From the NCBI GenBank assembly GCA_902786015.1, contig CADAAU010000002.1, positions 1-64,000 of the forward strand: a DNA stretch of 64,000 nucleotides. The letters are read 5' to 3'. The notes below the pieces were generated by a model. It did no database searches. It had not been told where the DNA came from and worked only from the letters and a program-made list of their open reading frames with translations. Of the stretch, positions 1-8,608 are shown piece by piece. Numbering within the stretch: the first letter of the stretch is position 1; every line of letters begins with the position of its first letter. The stretch comes from an uncultured Coriobacteriaceae bacterium (lineage in GTDB: Bacteria; Actinomycetota; Coriobacteriia; Coriobacteriales; Atopobiaceae). The translations under genes were made by a program, and so were the position numbers.

Positions 1-1
1 C

Positions 2-151
2 TTCCGCAGCTTCGAGAACCTGTTCAACGTCTGCGACGGCATCGCCGCCGTCGACAACATGCGCACCGCCGGGAGGGACGTTTTCGCCGAGTCTGAGGCG
101 GTCTTCAACAGGCCGAGGGCGCCGAGGGCCAAGCGGGAGACCGTGGCCTAG
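2..151 (+). CDS. C-terminal end of an unrecognised protein (partial at window edge)
   Basis: An open frame enters from the left edge and ends at a TAG, giving the last 49 residues of a protein. The visible part is charged and Arg/Ala-rich near its end (it finishes KRETVA), and its codons are GC-rich like the rest of the window. I do not recognise the family; a transposase tail is possible but nothing in these residues proves it. The TPP riboswitch of the next operon begins about 110 bases downstream, so this gene is transcriptionally separate from the thiamin genes. Confidence 0.5.
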   Translation, partial: FRSFENLFNVCDGIAAVDNMRTAGRDVFAESEAVFNRPRAPRAKRETVA

Positions 152-259
152 CGACATCGCTCATTGGCTGGGCCGTGAAAAGTAACGTCGAGGCAGTCCG
201 AATCCGCTGCGCGAGAAGATCAGGCTTGCAAATCGTCGCGCGAGGGAATACCATGGCAT

Positions 260-348
260 CGACAAAGGGGAGCTTGTGCATGCAGGCTGAGAACGGGCAG
301 TGTGGCCCGGACCCGTGACCTGATTTGGGTAATGCCAACGTAGGTAGA
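260..348 (+). promoter_or_regulatory. TPP riboswitch (THI element)
   Basis: The conserved THI-box blocks are present in order: AAAGGGGAGC near 265, GGCTGAGA at 284-291, then ACCCGTGACCTGATTTGGGT at 311-330 and AATGCCAACGTAGG at 331-344. This matches the family consensus (CTGAGA, ACCTGATCTGGATAATGCCAGCGTAGG) with few changes. It lies directly upstream of thiM and is followed by a hairpin with a T run, so thiamin pyrophosphate should promote early termination of the salvage operon. Confidence 0.93.
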
Positions 349-380
349 TATTGCGTCCGATTTGTTCGGGTGGTTTTCGA

Positions 381-413
381 GCAGTTATACCTATTTGGCA
401 TAACTGCTTTTTT
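381..413 (+). terminator. Riboswitch expression-platform terminator
   Basis: GCAGTTAT at 381-388 pairs perfectly with ATAACTGC at 400-407 and is followed by a run of T. It sits between the TPP aptamer and the thiM ribosome-binding site (GAGGAGG, 417-423), which is the arrangement of a transcriptional-attenuation platform. Confidence 0.85.
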
Positions 414-430
414 ATTGAGGAGGTAAAACT

Positions 431-1252
431 GTGCTTGGCGATTGCATCGAGAACGTACGGAAAAGGGTGCCGCTGGTCCACAACATCACAAACTACGTGA
501 CGGTAAATGACGTGGCTAACGTGATCCTTGCGTGCGGGGGAAGCCCGATCATGTCTGACGAGCCGGAGGACGTCGAAGACATTACGAGCATCTGCGGCGG
601 CCTTAACATAAACATCGGTACGCTCAACAAAAGAAGCATCGAAGGAATGTACCTTGCCGGGGCAAAGGCAAACGAGCTGGGCCATGTGACGCTACTGGAC
701 CCTGTGGGCGCGGGAGCGTCGGCGCTGCGCACCAATACCGCCATTGGCCTTATGGAAAAGATCCAGTTCACGGTTATTAGGGGAAACATCTCCGAGATAA
801 AGACGCTCGCGAGCGGAAGTGGTACCACCAAGGGCGTAGACGCTGACGTCGCGGACGCCGTGACGGACGAAAGCCTGAGCAACGCGGTCGGCTTTGCCAA
901 GGCACTGGCGGCAAAGACGCGCTCGATCATTGCCATAACCGGCGCCATAGACCTTGTGGCGGACGCCAAGAGGTGCTTCGTAATAAGGAACGGTCGTCCC
1001 GAGATGGGAAAGATCACGGGCACGGGATGCCAGCTGTCCGGCATGATGGCGGCGTTCGTAACGGCCAACCCGGACGCGACGTTGGAAGCCGCTGCCGCTG
1101 CGGTGTGCACCATGGGGCTTGCCGGAGAAATCGGTTGGAGCCGCATGCAGGAAGGCGACGGTAACTCCACCTACAGAAATCGCATTATCGATGCTATATA
1201 CCACATGGATGGAAAGACCCTAGATGCGGGGGCAAAGTACGAGGTCAAATAG
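431..1252 (+). CDS. thiM: Hydroxyethylthiazole kinase
   Basis: Phosphorylates 4-methyl-5-(2-hydroxyethyl)thiazole with ATP, the salvage entry for the thiazole half of thiamin. The 273-residue length is normal for the ribokinase-fold ThiM family. VHNITN at residues 16-21 and GGSPIM near 36-41 form the conserved N-terminal region, and the glycine-rich GTGC motif lies at 197-200, with Cys200 corresponding to the conserved active-site cysteine. The GTG start is chosen because GAGGAGG lies 7 bases upstream. It is the first gene behind the TPP riboswitch, and thiE follows 15 bases downstream, so the two are surely co-transcribed. Confidence 0.95.
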   Translation: MLGDCIENVRKRVPLVHNITNYVTVNDVANVILACGGSPIMSDEPEDVEDITSICGGLNINIGTLNKRSIEGMYLAGAKANELGHVTLLDPVGAGASALRTNTAIGLMEKIQFTVIRGNISEIKTLASGSGTTKGVDADVADAVTDESLSNAVGFAKALAAKTRSIIAITGAIDLVADAKRCFVIRNGRPEMGKITGTGCQLSGMMAAFVTANPDATLEAAAAAVCTMGLAGEIGWSRMQEGDGNSTYRNRIIDAIYHMDGKTLDAGAKYEVK

Positions 1253-1267
1253 GGAGATGAATCCTGT

Positions 1268-1924
1268 ATGAAAATGGGGTTGCAGGAAGGGCTGGCCGAG
1301 TCGCTGCTTTTGTATGCGGTCACCGACCGCCATTGGCTGGACGATCGAACGCTCTGTGACGTTGTGCGCGAGAGCCTGGATGGCGGAGTGACGTTTTTGC
1401 AGCTGAGGGAGAAAGACCTCGATGACGAGCGCTTCTTTGAGGAGGCGGTAGAGCTTCAGGCGATGGCGACGGAGTATGGCGTGCCGTTTGTGATCAACGA
1501 CAACGTGGACATTGCCATGCGCATGGATGCGGACGGCGTTCACGTTGGCCAAAACGACATGGAGGCCGGAGACGTGCGTGCGCTCATAGGGCCAAACAAG
1601 ATACTCGGCGTGTCTGCGCAAACCGTGGAGCAGGCCGTGCGCGCGCAGGAGCGAGGCGCCGACTACCTGGGAGTGGGCGCGGTGTTCCCAACGGGGTCTA
1701 AAGACGACGCCGTTGAGGTATCGCGCAAAACGCTCAAAGCCATTTGCGAGGCGGTTTCGATTCCTGTTGTGGCAATAGGCGGCATCACCCAGGAGAACAC
1801 CCCACTGCTCAAAGGAAGCGGGATATGCGGTATTGCGGTTATCAGCGCCATCTATGCACAAAAGAACATTTGCGAAGCGACGTCGGAGCTAAAGAAGGTT
1901 ACCGAAGATACGGTTAAGGGCTGA
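1268..1924 (+). CDS. thiE: Thiamin-phosphate synthase
   Basis: Joins HMP pyrophosphate and thiazole phosphate to make thiamin monophosphate. The 218-residue protein shows the ThiE signatures in order: VTDR near residue 17, QLREK near 50, VPFVINDN near 77, DGVHVGQ near 93 and GADYLGVGAVFPTGSK near 130, then a VVAIGGI phosphate-binding segment near 160. The TIM-barrel length is typical. It sits between thiM and a HAD phosphatase with only short gaps, as one step of the same riboswitch-controlled salvage operon. Preceded by a GGGAGATG ribosome-binding site. Confidence 0.94.
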   Translation: MKMGLQEGLAESLLLYAVTDRHWLDDRTLCDVVRESLDGGVTFLQLREKDLDDERFFEEAVELQAMATEYGVPFVINDNVDIAMRMDADGVHVGQNDMEAGDVRALIGPNKILGVSAQTVEQAVRAQERGADYLGVGAVFPTGSKDDAVEVSRKTLKAICEAVSIPVVAIGGITQENTPLLKGSGICGIAVISAIYAQKNICEATSELKKVTEDTVKG

Positions 1925-1934
1925 TCGAGCAACT

Positions 1935-2594
1935 ATGAAGTTTGGAAAAGACGTAAAAGGCGTAATCCTAGACGTCGACGGGGTTTTGCTCGACTCGATG
2001 GAAATCTGGAAGGACCTTGGGGCCCGATACCTTGCAACACGAGGCGTCGAGCCACAGGTGGGACTTGGAGAGACCCTCTTTTCCATGAGCATGGAGCAAG
2101 GGGCGTCGTATCTAAGGGAAACCTACGGACTCCAGAGCACCCCGGACGAGGTATTGGGCGACCTAAAAAGCATGCTGCGGAGCTTTTATCTCCACGAAGT
2201 GCGTTCCAAAGAAGGGGCGACGGAGCTGCTGGTCGCGTTGGATAAGGCGGGGGTCAAGATGGCGGCGGCCACATCGAGCCCGCGTGACCTCATTACGGCA
2301 GCGCTGGAAAGAAACGGACTCATTGCGTACATAAGCAGGATTTTCACGAACGCCGAGGTGGGTTCGAGCAAGCACTCGCCACAGATATACAACGTTGCCG
2401 CCCAATATTTGGGACTCGCAAACGGGGAGGTCTGCGTGTTCGAGGACTCGCTGTATGCGCTGCAAACAGCTGTCAAGGCGGGGTACCACACCGTGGGGAT
2501 ATACGACAAAAACGGAGAGGCGGACCAGCGGGGATTGGAAGAGTCTGCCGACGTCTACGTTAGGAGCCTCACGGAGCTGATGCGGCTGTTCTAA
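1935..2594 (+). CDS. HAD-superfamily phosphatase of the thiamin operon
   Basis: A 219-residue haloacid-dehalogenase hydrolase of the phosphoglucomutase-like type. Motif I is LDVDGVLLDS, with the nucleophile Asp13 and acid/base Asp15. AATSSP near residue 113 fits motif II, and VFEDSLYALQTAVKAGY near 170 carries the motif IV acidic residues. A helical cap domain lies between motifs I and II. Its place between thiE and thiD suggests it hydrolyses thiamin monophosphate or another pathway phosphate, but that substrate is inferred from context only. Similar HAD enzymes act on many sugar phosphates. Confidence 0.8.
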   Translation: MKFGKDVKGVILDVDGVLLDSMEIWKDLGARYLATRGVEPQVGLGETLFSMSMEQGASYLRETYGLQSTPDEVLGDLKSMLRSFYLHEVRSKEGATELLVALDKAGVKMAAATSSPRDLITAALERNGLIAYISRIFTNAEVGSSKHSPQIYNVAAQYLGLANGEVCVFEDSLYALQTAVKAGYHTVGIYDKNGEADQRGLEESADVYVRSLTELMRLF

Positions 2595-2675
2595 AGAGGT
2601 TTTAAGCGGCAGGTCGGGGGCACCACTTTCTGTCGCTCTATAAAAGGTGAATGCTTTGTCGAAGGGAGAGAAAGA

Positions 2676-3473
2676 ATGAAAAAGGCATTGACTATCGCAG
2701 GATCGGATTCGTGCGGAGGCGCCGGCATTCAGGCAGACATCAAGACGATGACCATGAATGGGGTATACGCAATGAGCGCCGTTACGGCCCTCACTGCCCA
2801 AAATACCACCGGCGTAACTGGCATACAGGACGTAACACCCGAGTTTCTTGGCTTGCAGCTGGACGCAGTGTTTGAAGACATCTTTCCCGACGCGGTAAAG
2901 GTGGGAATGGTGTCCTCGTCCGAGCTGATTGAGGTCATCGCAAACAAGTTGACGCAATACAAAGCGACCAACATCGTGGTCGATCCGGTAATGGTGGCAA
3001 CGAGTGGAGCGCGCCTCATAGAGGAGAGCGCGATCGATACTCTTAAGGCTAAGCTGCTGCCTCTTGCAACGGTAATCACGCCCAACGTTCCGGAAGCCGA
3101 AATCTTGGCAGATATGGCAATCGGTGGAGAGGCGGACATGGAAAAGGCAGCGGTGGTTCTTTACCAACGCTACGGGTGTGCGGCGCTGGTAAAGAGCGGC
3201 CACAGGATCAACGACGCAAACGACGTGCTGTATGGCGCCGATGCGGATCAGCCGATGTGGTTTAAAGGAAAGAGGATCGACAACCCCAACACCCACGGAA
3301 CGGGATGTACTCTCTCGAGCGCCATCGCGTCGAACCTGGCAAAGGGGTGCAGCCTTTCCGAATCGGTAGACAAGGCCAAGGTATATCTCTCCGGCGCTCT
3401 TGCGGCAATGCTCGACTTGGGAAAGGGCTCTGGCCCCATGGCGCACAATTTTACTCTTGAGGAGGCAAGGTAG
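2676..3473 (+). CDS. thiD: Hydroxymethylpyrimidine/phosphomethylpyrimidine kinase
   Basis: Performs the two successive phosphorylations of 4-amino-5-hydroxymethyl-2-methylpyrimidine that feed ThiE. The 265-residue protein begins with the ThiD hallmark TIAGSDSCGGAGIQADIKT and has VDPVMVATSG near residue 107, TPNVPEAE near 131 and HGTGCTLSSAIAS near 208, the anion hole and catalytic Cys loop of the ribokinase family. Start ATG has GGGAGAG upstream. There are 81 bases between the HAD gene and this start, a little longer than the other gaps, but no terminator is seen there. Confidence 0.95.
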   Translation: MKKALTIAGSDSCGGAGIQADIKTMTMNGVYAMSAVTALTAQNTTGVTGIQDVTPEFLGLQLDAVFEDIFPDAVKVGMVSSSELIEVIANKLTQYKATNIVVDPVMVATSGARLIEESAIDTLKAKLLPLATVITPNVPEAEILADMAIGGEADMEKAAVVLYQRYGCAALVKSGHRINDANDVLYGADADQPMWFKGKRIDNPNTHGTGCTLSSAIASNLAKGCSLSESVDKAKVYLSGALAAMLDLGKGSGPMAHNFTLEEAR

Positions 3474-3474
3474 C

Positions 3475-4179
3475 ATGAATGCAAAAAATGTGATGTTTGA
3501 TGGGTACGCGGTGCAGTACGACGAATGGTTCATGAAAAACGACAACCTGTTTGCAAGCGAGCTCAAGCTGTTCCAAAAGGCTTTGGGAGACGTCGCGGGA
3601 AAGAGGTTGCTGTCGGTGGGCTGTGGCAGTGGCCTCTTCGAAAGCTACATCGACCGCACGAACCTTGAGGGAATCGAACCGTCCGAGGATATGGGAAAAA
3701 TCGCACAGAAGCGCGGCATCAAGGTCATAAGCTATAGCACGATAGAAGACGTTGACCTAGCAGACAATACATACGACATTATCTACTTCAACGGGAGCTC
3801 CAGCTACATATCCGACCTCAAGCCCGTGTATGGCAAGTGCAAGCGTGCCCTAAAGGAAGGCGGCAAGCTCATACTGCTCGACGTTCCTAAGGAGAGTGCG
3901 TTTGGCTTCATGTACCTTCTTGGCAAGAGCTTGAATACCTACGATCACGAATACCTGAGCGATGCGATGCCCGAGCTTCCCTATCCGTTGGCCCTTGCCG
4001 CCAGTGGAGTTTGGCACACGACGGAAGAGAAGATCGACATTCTTGAGGACCTTGGCTTCGCGAACTTGTCTTATTATCAAACGCTAATAAAGAATCCCCT
4101 GTACACGAACGAAGAGCCCGAAGAGGTGTCGGAAGGCTATAAGAGCGGGGGATACGTTGCCATCGTCGCAGAGCAATAG
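3475..4179 (+). CDS. Class I SAM-dependent methyltransferase in the thiamin operon
   Basis: A 234-residue protein with the Rossmann methyltransferase motif LLSVGCGSGLFE near residue 43, an acidic motif EGIEPSED near 65, and a YDIIYFNGSSSYI segment near 100 in the place of motif II. The ATG one base after the thiD stop, behind GAGGAGG, is preferred over the upstream in-frame start inside thiD. It is translationally coupled to thiD and tenA follows 9 bases later. The substrate cannot be read from the sequence. A small-molecule role in pyrimidine or thiazole salvage is an inference from position. Confidence 0.82.
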   Translation: MNAKNVMFDGYAVQYDEWFMKNDNLFASELKLFQKALGDVAGKRLLSVGCGSGLFESYIDRTNLEGIEPSEDMGKIAQKRGIKVISYSTIEDVDLADNTYDIIYFNGSSSYISDLKPVYGKCKRALKEGGKLILLDVPKESAFGFMYLLGKSLNTYDHEYLSDAMPELPYPLALAASGVWHTTEEKIDILEDLGFANLSYYQTLIKNPLYTNEEPEEVSEGYKSGGYVAIVAEQ

Positions 4180-4188
4180 GGGGTAACC

Positions 4189-4851
4189 GTGAGGCTCTCC
4201 ACCGTATTGTACGAAAGCGTGCAAGGGCTGTGGGCACAGGCGGCAAACAAGCCGTTTGTCGTCGAGATGGCCAAGGGGGTTCTTGATAAGCGGCGCTATT
4301 GCTACTACATGATTCAGGACTACCTGTATCTGCTGGACTACATAGACATACTTGAGCGCATGCGAGATCGCGCAGACGACTTGGCGCTCAAGGAGTTTAT
4401 CGGTTTTGTTGTTGCGCAAACCAACAAGGAGACGATGCAGGTTCACGTTCCAAATATGAGGGCGCTCGGCATTAGGCAGGACGATGTGGACCGGTGCCCC
4501 AAATCCCCCGCGATAATCGAATACATAGGCTATATGCGCGGGCAGGTAAAGGAGGAAGGCACCCTTGCGGGCCTTTGCGCCCAGCTACAGTGCTCGTGGG
4601 TCTATGCCTTTATAGGACAACGCGTGACGCAAAAGTATTCTGAGCAAATCGCCACCTCGCCGTATAGGGGTTGGTTCGAGGCCTACACGTGCGACGATTA
4701 CGTTGCGGCAAATCAACGATGGATAGACGTCCTTGATGCGCAGGCGCGGGCCGCCAATGTGCAAGACGGCGAGATTAAGAAGCTCTGCGAGATTTTCCAA
4801 ACATGCGCAGCATACGAAAACAGGTTGTGGGATAAACTCTATGAGTCATAA
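4189..4851 (+). CDS. tenA: TenA/thiaminase II family aminopyrimidine aminohydrolase
   Basis: Family members hydrolyse aminomethyl-pyrimidine breakdown products of thiamin to HMP, which ThiD then phosphorylates. The 220-residue all-helical protein has the YYMIQDYLYLLDY segment near residue 41, and the conserved cysteine motif CSWVYAFIG near 135, whose Cys is the catalytic nucleophile in TenA_C enzymes. The GTG start lies 9 bases after the methyltransferase stop, behind AGGGGG. It completes a salvage route together with thiM, thiD and thiE; no de novo genes (thiC, thiG) are in view. Confidence 0.9.
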   Translation: MRLSTVLYESVQGLWAQAANKPFVVEMAKGVLDKRRYCYYMIQDYLYLLDYIDILERMRDRADDLALKEFIGFVVAQTNKETMQVHVPNMRALGIRQDDVDRCPKSPAIIEYIGYMRGQVKEEGTLAGLCAQLQCSWVYAFIGQRVTQKYSEQIATSPYRGWFEAYTCDDYVAANQRWIDVLDAQARAANVQDGEIKKLCEIFQTCAAYENRLWDKLYES

Positions 4852-4942
4852 TGTATTGGTCGTCGAGGTCCACCTGCCATGGATTCGGGAGGCCTAGCAT
4901 GCGACTCAAATGTAAGAGCCGTAACAACGAAGGGTTTAAAAC

Positions 4943-6229
4943 ATGCCGAGCTTTACAGCAAGAGAGTGGAACGCGAGCGGTGCCATATTCAGCTACGGGA
5001 AGATGGATCTCCGTTGCTTCGTCGTCGAGATCGTCCTTAGCGAGGACGTGCGTGGCGACATACTACAGGCGGCCGTGGACAAGGCGTTGGTTCGTTTGCC
5101 CTACTACCGCCAGACGCTCGTGCGCAAGAAGGGTCTGTACTACTATGCAAGCAACGACTTGCCGTTCCTGGTGGCGGAATGCGACGAGGCTCGCGCGGTG
5201 GGCGGCGCAGGCACCAACTATCACATGGTGGACGTAACCTACTCCGCCCGTACGATGCGCTTTTCCATGAATCACGCCTTTTGCGACGGGCTCGGCCTCA
5301 ACCGCCTTATTGAGGCGACGCTCTACCACTACTTCTGCCTTAAGGATGGCAAGGAGTACGCGAGCGACGGAATCATAACCGAGGCAGTGCCCTACGACCC
5401 GGCCGAGGAGTTCGACGCCTTTGCCACGAAGACCAACGCAGACGTCGAGAAGCTCAAGCAGCTCGCCAATAGCGAGGAGCGCTTCCGCCTGCCCGAGCTG
5501 GACGAGCAGGGCAATCAGGGACCCACCATGCATCGCCTGCCGCTTAAGGTGCGCACCGAGGATTTGCTGGGTTGGTGCAAGGCGTGCGGGAGCTCGCCGG
5601 CCTCTGCGATTTCCGCGTTTGCCGCCCAAACGGCGGAGCGCGAGCATCATCCGAGCGAGGGTGTAATCATGAACGTGCTGCCCATTTCGTTGCGCAGGTT
5701 CCTGCATGCAGACAAGACCTTCAAAAACTGCAGTGCGGCGGTGTTTTTGCCCGTAAAGCCCGAAGACGCACGAACCAAGTCTGCCGCCGAGCTTGCGGCC
5801 CAGTTGCGCGGGACGATGAAGGAGCAGATGGGCGAGGAGATGGCACTGCTGCTCTCGTCTTCCATCAACATGATGACCCATTTGGGCAAGAAGATGCCCT
5901 TCTTTTTCCTCAAGACGAAGGTGTTCTCGATGCCGCAAACACGACCGCAGGACACGTTTTACGTGGACTACGTGGGCGGGCTTAAGACTCCTGGCTACGA
6001 GGACCAAGTCATCGACGTACGATATCTTAACGCCGATCCCTGCGGCGGCTCTGTGTTCATTCTTATGAGCGAGACGGCAGGCTACTTCCACATCAGCTTC
6101 TCGCAGACCTTCGCGAGCGACCGCTACCGTAAGTCGTTCTGTGCGGTGCTGGATGAGGCGGGCATAGCCTACGAGTTGCTGCCCGCAGAGACTTACCTCA
6201 ACCCCTTGGCGGAGATGCCCCCAAAGTAG
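4943..6229 (+). CDS. Condensation/alcohol-acetyltransferase-like protein
   Basis: A 428-residue protein of the CoA-dependent acyltransferase superfamily (condensation, AATase and PapA types). The catalytic HxxxD motif is seen as MNHAFCDG near residue 110, and the second half contains the DFY/YVDYVGG-type stretch near 350 followed by a long C-terminal sheet region. There is no carrier-protein gene nearby, so a stand-alone O- or N-acyltransferase is more likely than a peptide synthetase part. It starts 91 bases after tenA and could be read from the same transcript; the natural substrate is not evident. Confidence 0.7.
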   Translation: MPSFTAREWNASGAIFSYGKMDLRCFVVEIVLSEDVRGDILQAAVDKALVRLPYYRQTLVRKKGLYYYASNDLPFLVAECDEARAVGGAGTNYHMVDVTYSARTMRFSMNHAFCDGLGLNRLIEATLYHYFCLKDGKEYASDGIITEAVPYDPAEEFDAFATKTNADVEKLKQLANSEERFRLPELDEQGNQGPTMHRLPLKVRTEDLLGWCKACGSSPASAISAFAAQTAEREHHPSEGVIMNVLPISLRRFLHADKTFKNCSAAVFLPVKPEDARTKSAAELAAQLRGTMKEQMGEEMALLLSSSINMMTHLGKKMPFFFLKTKVFSMPQTRPQDTFYVDYVGGLKTPGYEDQVIDVRYLNADPCGGSVFILMSETAGYFHISFSQTFASDRYRKSFCAVLDEAGIAYELLPAETYLNPLAEMPPK

Positions 6230-6262
6230 GGGCGGGGACAGCCATTTAAAAAATATATATCT

Positions 6263-6297
6263 CACCTGTCAAGAGGGAGAACCCCTCCCAACAGGTG
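6263..6297 (+). promoter_or_regulatory. Hairpin in front of the interrupted kinase gene
   Basis: CACCTGT at 6263-6269 pairs with ACAGGTG at 6291-6297, and an inner GAGGG/CCCTC stem extends it. The right arm contains AGGTG, a candidate ribosome-binding site for the TTG start at 6311. No T run follows, so it is not a clear terminator. It may be a residual terminator of the upstream gene or may hide the start region. Confidence 0.4.
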
Positions 6298-6310
6298 ATA
6301 AAACAACGTC

Positions 6311-6690
6311 TTGGCGTCTTATAGCGATGGGAGTGTAGAGCAGGTCTTCCTGCCGCTGCTCAGGCACCTTGGTGAGCTCAGTTACAAGAAGGGCTCTCGC
6401 GTGCTCGCAATGCTTGCGGCCCCTCCTGCGGCAGGCAAGTCGACGCTTGGGGCATTCCTTGAGCATCTCTCGCGGTGCACTCCTGGACTGAGCCCCTTGC
6501 AAGTCATCGGTATGGACGGCTTTCACCGCCACCAGGACTACCTGGATACGCATACCATGGTGCGCGATGGGACGCAGGTGCCCATGGCGCAGTTCAAGGG
6601 CGCTCCCGAGACGTTCGACGTGAATCTGTTGCGCGCGGCCCTCGAGAGCGTGGCCTCGGGCGAAGACTGCCCGTGGCCAGCCTACGACGT
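6311..6690 (+). pseudogene. 5' part of a P-loop nucleotide/sugar kinase, cut by a group II intron
   Basis: The frame from TTG 6311 encodes a P-loop kinase N-terminus: MLAAPPAAGKSTLGAFLE (Walker A, about residues 33-50), VIGMDGFH near 69 with the catalytic Asp and the FHR element, and GAPETFDVNLL near 98 followed by WPAYD. This order fits the uridine kinase/pantothenate-kinase-like FrcK family. Homology stops at WPAYD, where the group II intron begins, and no continuation of the kinase is seen after the intron. The gene is therefore split and its 3' exon is missing, so it should not make a working kinase. Confidence 0.8.
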
Positions 6691-8592
6691 GTGCCGGGCA
6701 TGGTACACACCCAAGGGGTGAAAGTCCCCGGCGCGCCCGGCAGCGGGAAGCGCGTAGCCGATGGCAAGGGTGTCCGCCGCGAGACGGAATCTGAAGGAAG
6801 CCGGAGGCAAACCCTCGGCCCGAGGGACACGAACCGCATAAGGCGCGCGCGGTGGGCAAGGCTGCGTCTCAAGTCGAAGCCCGATAGCTGCACGGAGACC
6901 GCGCGCGTAGATGCGGCGGGTACGCGAGGGGAAGGGTGTGTGTCTTACCCCGGGAGGCCTCACGGGCGGGAAGGAGAGGGCAAAGGAGCAGGCCACCCCG
7001 AGAGGGGAAGGGCGACGGGCCGCCCGTAGCAACAGCGAACCGTGAGGAGTCAGCAGAGGCCATAGTAGCGGCGACGCCAGCCGCGAAGGGCCGAACCCAG
7101 ACGGAGGGAGTCACTGAGGAAGACCATGCGTGCGGACGAAGGCAGACAACTTCGAATTGATTTCGAGGGCCAGCCGGGAATGGCAGGGGCGGAACCCCGA
7201 GAGCTACCGGAGGCGCCGACGCATGCGCGGGGCACCGAAGAGGACGAACCCGACGCAATGCAAGTCGGTGACACCGAGGACCTGCTCGAACGCATCTGCT
7301 CGCGCGAGAACATGCAGGCCGCATGCGACCGCGTGGTCAGGAACGGGGGCGCGGGCGGCGTGGACGGCATGGGCGTGGCGGAGCTTCCCGCCTGGCTCGA
7401 CGCCAACCACGACGCGCTCACGGACAGGATACTCAAGGGGAGGTACCGGCCCAAGCCGGTGCGAAGGGTCGAGATACCCAAGAGGGAGAGGGACAAGGTC
7501 AGGCTGCTCGGCATCCCCACCTGCATCGACCGGCTGGTCCAGCAGGCCGTCGCACGGCAGCTGGCGCCCATATTCGAGCCGAGGTTCCACGGGGACAGCT
7601 ACGGCTTCCGCCCCGGCAGGTCGGCTCACGACGCGCTGCGCGCCGCCAAGCGCCACGCCGACGCGGGCAGCGTGTGGGTGGCGTCGATGGACCTAGAGCG
7701 CTTCTTCGACACGGTCAACCAGTCCAAGCTGGCGCGGCTGCTGTCGGACGCGCTCGCGGACAAGCGGGTGGTGTCGCTCGTGCACCGCTTCCTCATGGCG
7801 GGCGTCGTGGTGGACGGCATCGTGGAGGAGACCAAAGAGGGCACCCCGCAGGGAGGCCCGCTGTCGCCGCTGCTCGCCAACGTCCTGCTCAACGAGCTGG
7901 ACTGGGAGCTGGAACGCAGGGGCCACGCGTTCGTCCGCTACGCCGACGACCTCATCATCATGAAGCGCAGCCGCAAGGCGGCGGAGCGCGCCATGGAATC
8001 CGTCACGAGGTTCGTGGAGTCGAGGCTGTTTCTCAGGGTCAACCGCGAGAAGTCCTACGTGGCGCACGTCACCCAGCAGGTCGGGTACCTCGGGTACTCC
8101 TTCGGGATGCGCAGGGGCGCGGACGGCATGGTCAGGCTGCGCATGCAGGTGCACCGGAAGTCCGTCGAGTCCCTGAAGGGCAAGGTGCGCGAGATTCTCT
8201 CCCGCTCCAACGGATGGTCGCTGGACCTCAGGCGCCACCGCCTGCGCTGCCTCGTCAACGGCTGGGTGGGCTACTTCCGCCTCGCCGACATGAGGGGGCT
8301 GCTGCGCCGAATCGACGAGTGGGTCCGACGCAAGGTGCGCTGCGTGTACTGGAAGTGCTGGAAGCGCATCCGGACCAAGTTCCGCGCCCTCGTGCGCCTC
8401 GGCGTCGGCCGGGGGCAGGCGTGGCAGTGGGCTAACTCACGCAAGGACTACTGGCGCGTCGCTGGCAGCGGCATACTCGACCGGGCGCTCGGCAACGCCA
8501 AGCTCGAAGAGCTGGGATGGACCCTCTTCTACCCCCGCTACCTGCAAGGCGTCAATTAATGGCGCGCCTCCTACCCGATTCGGGTTGTTGTT
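6691..8592 (+). mobile_element. Group II intron (apparently lacking domain V)
   Basis: The element starts GTGCCGGGCATGG right after the kinase codons for WPAYD. Its RNA part shows classic domain I blocks: AAGGGGTGAAAGTCCCC near 6713, GAATCTGAAGGAAGC near 6786, GGAGGCAAACC and CACGAACCGCATAAGGC near 6825-6845. A maturase gene follows at 7126-8559. After its stop only about 30 bases remain, ending CTCCTACCCGATT, which resembles the usual domain VI end. The conserved domain V hairpin (AGC stem with a CGGTTC strand) is not visible between 8540 and 8610. The 3' boundary is approximate. Confidence 0.8.
7126..8559 (+). CDS. ltrA: Group II intron reverse transcriptase/maturase
   Basis: A 477-residue intron-encoded protein. 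Reverse transcriptase blocks are seen in order: VDGMGVAELPAWL, RRVEIPKRERDKVRLLGIPTCIDRLVQQA-type region near residues 110-140, FRPGRSAHDA near 162, PQGGPLSPLLANVLLNELD near 243 and the catalytic RYADDLIIMKR near 270. The C-terminal maturase (X/GIIM) domain follows, with RCLVNGWVGYFRLADM near 375 and RKDYWRVA near 447. No HNH endonuclease domain is present, as in several bacterial classes. The frame is intact, so the protein may be made even though the intron RNA seems damaged. Confidence 0.93.
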   Translation: MRADEGRQLRIDFEGQPGMAGAEPRELPEAPTHARGTEEDEPDAMQVGDTEDLLERICSRENMQAACDRVVRNGGAGGVDGMGVAELPAWLDANHDALTDRILKGRYRPKPVRRVEIPKRERDKVRLLGIPTCIDRLVQQAVARQLAPIFEPRFHGDSYGFRPGRSAHDALRAAKRHADAGSVWVASMDLERFFDTVNQSKLARLLSDALADKRVVSLVHRFLMAGVVVDGIVEETKEGTPQGGPLSPLLANVLLNELDWELERRGHAFVRYADDLIIMKRSRKAAERAMESVTRFVESRLFLRVNREKSYVAHVTQQVGYLGYSFGMRRGADGMVRLRMQVHRKSVESLKGKVREILSRSNGWSLDLRRHRLRCLVNGWVGYFRLADMRGLLRRIDEWVRRKVRCVYWKCWKRIRTKFRALVRLGVGRGQAWQWANSRKDYWRVAGSGILDRALGNAKLEELGWTLFYPRYLQGVN

Positions 8593-8608
8593 CGCACCTT
8601 GTCAGGCC

